Part shown: piece by piece, positions 62,876 through 64,000 of the stretch
How positions within the stretch are numbered: the stretch's first letter is position 1
Layout: each line of letters begins with the position of its first letter
Assembly: GCA_947503925.1 (NCBI GenBank)
Contig: CANNFQ010000017.1
Span: 34,162 to 98,161 of the forward strand
Origin: an uncultured Paracoccaceae bacterium
Lineage (GTDB): Bacteria > Pseudomonadota > Alphaproteobacteria > Rhodobacterales > Rhodobacteraceae
Reading direction: 5' to 3'
DNA length: 64,000 nucleotides
Made by a program: the position numbers and the translations under genes
The notes under the pieces: model-generated
Seen by the model: the letters and a program-made list of their open reading frames with translations, nothing else
Told to the model about the DNA's origin: nothing
The model's database searches: none

Positions 62876-63795
62876 CGGCCGCGTTCCTCCAATATCCTGA
62901 CATGGGCAGCAGCAGATGCGCCCAGCGCGGGCAAGTCATAGCCGCCTTCAAGGCTTGATACCACCCGGCCATCGCAGTGTTTTGCGGCCAAATCGCACAA
63001 GCGGCCTGTCACCCAGGCGAAATCTTCGGTCTGCAATTCCATACCAGCCAATGGATCAGCCGCATGTGCATCAAATCCTGCCGAAATGATCAGAAGTTGC
63101 GGAGCGAAGGCATCAACTCTTGGCAGCACCAGCTGCTCTATCGCGTCGCGAAAGCCCTTGCTGCCAGTCCCACCCGGTAGGGGGACATTCAGCACATTAT
63201 CAACGCCGACCTCATGCGCCGCCCCGGTGCCGGGATAAAGCGGTGACTGATGGGTGGAGCAGAACAGGATGCGCGGATCATCCTCGACCAGATCCTGTGT
63301 CCCATTGCCGTGATGAACGTCAAAATCCACAATTGCGACACGGTCCAGCCCATGGTGATCCAGCGCATGTTTGGCCCCGATCACGACATTGCCGAAAAAG
63401 CAAAAGCCCATCGCGGTCTGCCGTTCCGCGTGATGGCCCGGCGGGCGCATGGCGGCGAAGGCATTGTTGGCTTCGCCTGTCATCACCATATCAACGGCGC
63501 GGATGACACCGCCTGCGGCGCGATAGGCAGCGGTCAATGTGCCTCGCGACATATGGGTGTCAGCATCCAGCGACCGCCAACCGTCTGCCGGGGCGGAAGC
63601 GCGGATGGCGTCAACATGCGCCTTGGGATGGGCGCGCAACAGGTCATCTTCTGCGGCCAACGGTGCCTTTACGCGGAGCAGATCAAGTTCTTTCAACGCC
63701 CCTAAAACGGCATCCAGACGAGCCACCTGTTCAGGATGGCCCGGCGGGGTGACGTGGTCGCGACAGTCGTCATGTGAAATCAATGCAGTGGTCAT
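62872..63795 (-). CDS. Histone deacetylase family hydrolase (acetoin utilisation/acetylpolyamine type)
   Basis: The 307-residue protein shows the zinc-site pattern of the class II HDAC-like family: RPPGHHAERQTAMGFCFFGNVVIGAKH, IVDFDVHHGNGTQD and ISAGFDAHAADPLAGM. Such bacterial enzymes deacetylate small molecules (polyamines) or proteins; the substrate is unknown. I start at ATG 63795, 'MTTALISHDDC', a typical beginning; an upstream ATG would add 22 unlike residues. It starts the hdac-xseB-ispA-dxs transcript. Confidence 0.9.
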   Translation of the reverse strand: MTTALISHDDCRDHVTPPGHPEQVARLDAVLGALKELDLLRVKAPLAAEDDLLRAHPKAHVDAIRASAPADGWRSLDADTHMSRGTLTAAYRAAGGVIRAVDMVMTGEANNAFAAMRPPGHHAERQTAMGFCFFGNVVIGAKHALDHHGLDRVAIVDFDVHHGNGTQDLVEDDPRILFCSTHQSPLYPGTGAAHEVGVDNVLNVPLPGGTGSKGFRDAIEQLVLPRVDAFAPQLLIISAGFDAHAADPLAGMELQTEDFAWVTGRLCDLAAKHCDGRVVSSLEGGYDLPALGASAAAHVRILEERGR

Positions 63796-63885
63796 GGGGG
63801 CAGAGAACCTATTTTCAAACGCAAGCACAACCGTCTTGCGGGAAAAACACAAGGCGGGCAAATGCCAATTGCAACAGATTCATAT

Positions 63886-63908
63886 GCCGCCCTTTGCGTA
63901 AGGGCGGC
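63886..63908 (-). terminator. Hairpin downstream of the partial dehydrogenase gene
   Basis: A 9-bp stem GCCGCCCTT/AAGGGCGGC with a 5-base loop lies 11 bases after the stop codon of the leftward gene at the window end. Confidence 0.55.
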
Positions 63909-63919
63909 AGCCGTGAGTT

Positions 63920-64000
63920 TTAGAACTCGACGACGGCTCTGATTGATTTGCCTTGATGCATGAGGTCGAAGCCGTGGTTGATGTCTTCTAGCTTGAGCTT
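63920..64000 (-). CDS. frmA: S-(hydroxymethyl)glutathione dehydrogenase / class III alcohol dehydrogenase, C-terminal end only
   Basis: Only the last 26 residues are in the window. They read KLEDINHGFDLMHQGKSIRA and then end VVEF, which matches the C-terminus of glutathione-dependent formaldehyde dehydrogenases (E. coli FrmA ends in a similar FDLMHEGKSIR segment, from memory). The gene continues past the right edge. Confidence 0.75.
   Translation of the reverse strand, partial: KLKLEDINHGFDLMHQGKSIRAVVEF

Overview
The window looks like chromosomal DNA of a marine alphaproteobacterium of the Rhodobacteraceae (roseobacter-type). The DNA is GC-rich. The right end carries the order common in that family (HDAC-like hydrolase, xseB, ispA, dxs, all leftward), and protein families such as PreA/PreT, MAPEG and DUF1036 proteins fit. 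No tRNA, rRNA, CRISPR array or transposase was seen.

Region 1 (1-14.5 kb) is mainly a pyrimidine/hydantoin uptake and catabolism locus. On the minus strand are preT, a SAM methyltransferase, preA, an M20-type amidohydrolase (candidate beta-ureidopropionase), a dihydropyrimidinase/D-hydantoinase, a small sulfite-oxidase-fold molybdoenzyme, and a NMT1/ThiY-type ABC importer (ATPase, two permeases, binding protein). A divergent RutR-like TetR regulator sits beside an 18-bp palindrome, TTTGACCA-AC-TGGTCAAA, which matches the RutR box as I remember it from E. coli. The enzymes predict the reductive (Pyd) route of uracil/thymine breakdown under RutR-type control. A GIY-YIG nuclease gene framed by palindromic repeats sits between two pathway genes. 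To the left are the 3' part of a P1-family (DmpA/NylC-type) peptidase and a TetR/MAPEG divergent pair with a perfect operator-like palindrome.

Region 2 (14.5-21.4 kb) holds accessory metabolic and housekeeping genes: a GMC oxidoreductase with a sugar 1-dehydrogenase-like Gfo/Idh/MocA protein, a class II aldolase, a SAM methyltransferase, an RsmB-like rRNA methyltransferase, an SDR protein and a membrane protein.

Region 3 (21.5-53.5 kb) is a large type VI secretion (T6SS) locus in several blocks. The rightward block is a DUF6931-like gene, tagH (FHA), tssA, tssB, tssC, hcp, tssE, tssF, tssG and clpV. The leftward block is tssK, tssL (with OmpA domain), tssM, tagF, pppA and ppkA. Between them is an unusual envelope module: an M23 peptidase joined to a lytic-transglycosylase-like domain, a caspase-fold protein that lacks the catalytic His, small secreted proteins, and an ExbB-ExbD-ExbD-TonB-like cassette. 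The TonB-like protein and the PpkA kinase, encoded convergently, end in the same kind of extracytoplasmic domain, with two cysteines at identical spacing in both. The N-termini of TssL and PpkA carry repeated D-K/R-T motifs that could be phosphorylated and read by the FHA protein. I saw no VgrG, PAAR, TssJ or obvious effector in this window.

Region 4 (53.5-64 kb) has a 2007-residue autotransporter just upstream of tssK, then dxs, ispA, xseB, an HDAC-like hydrolase and the 3' end of a glutathione-dependent formaldehyde dehydrogenase gene.
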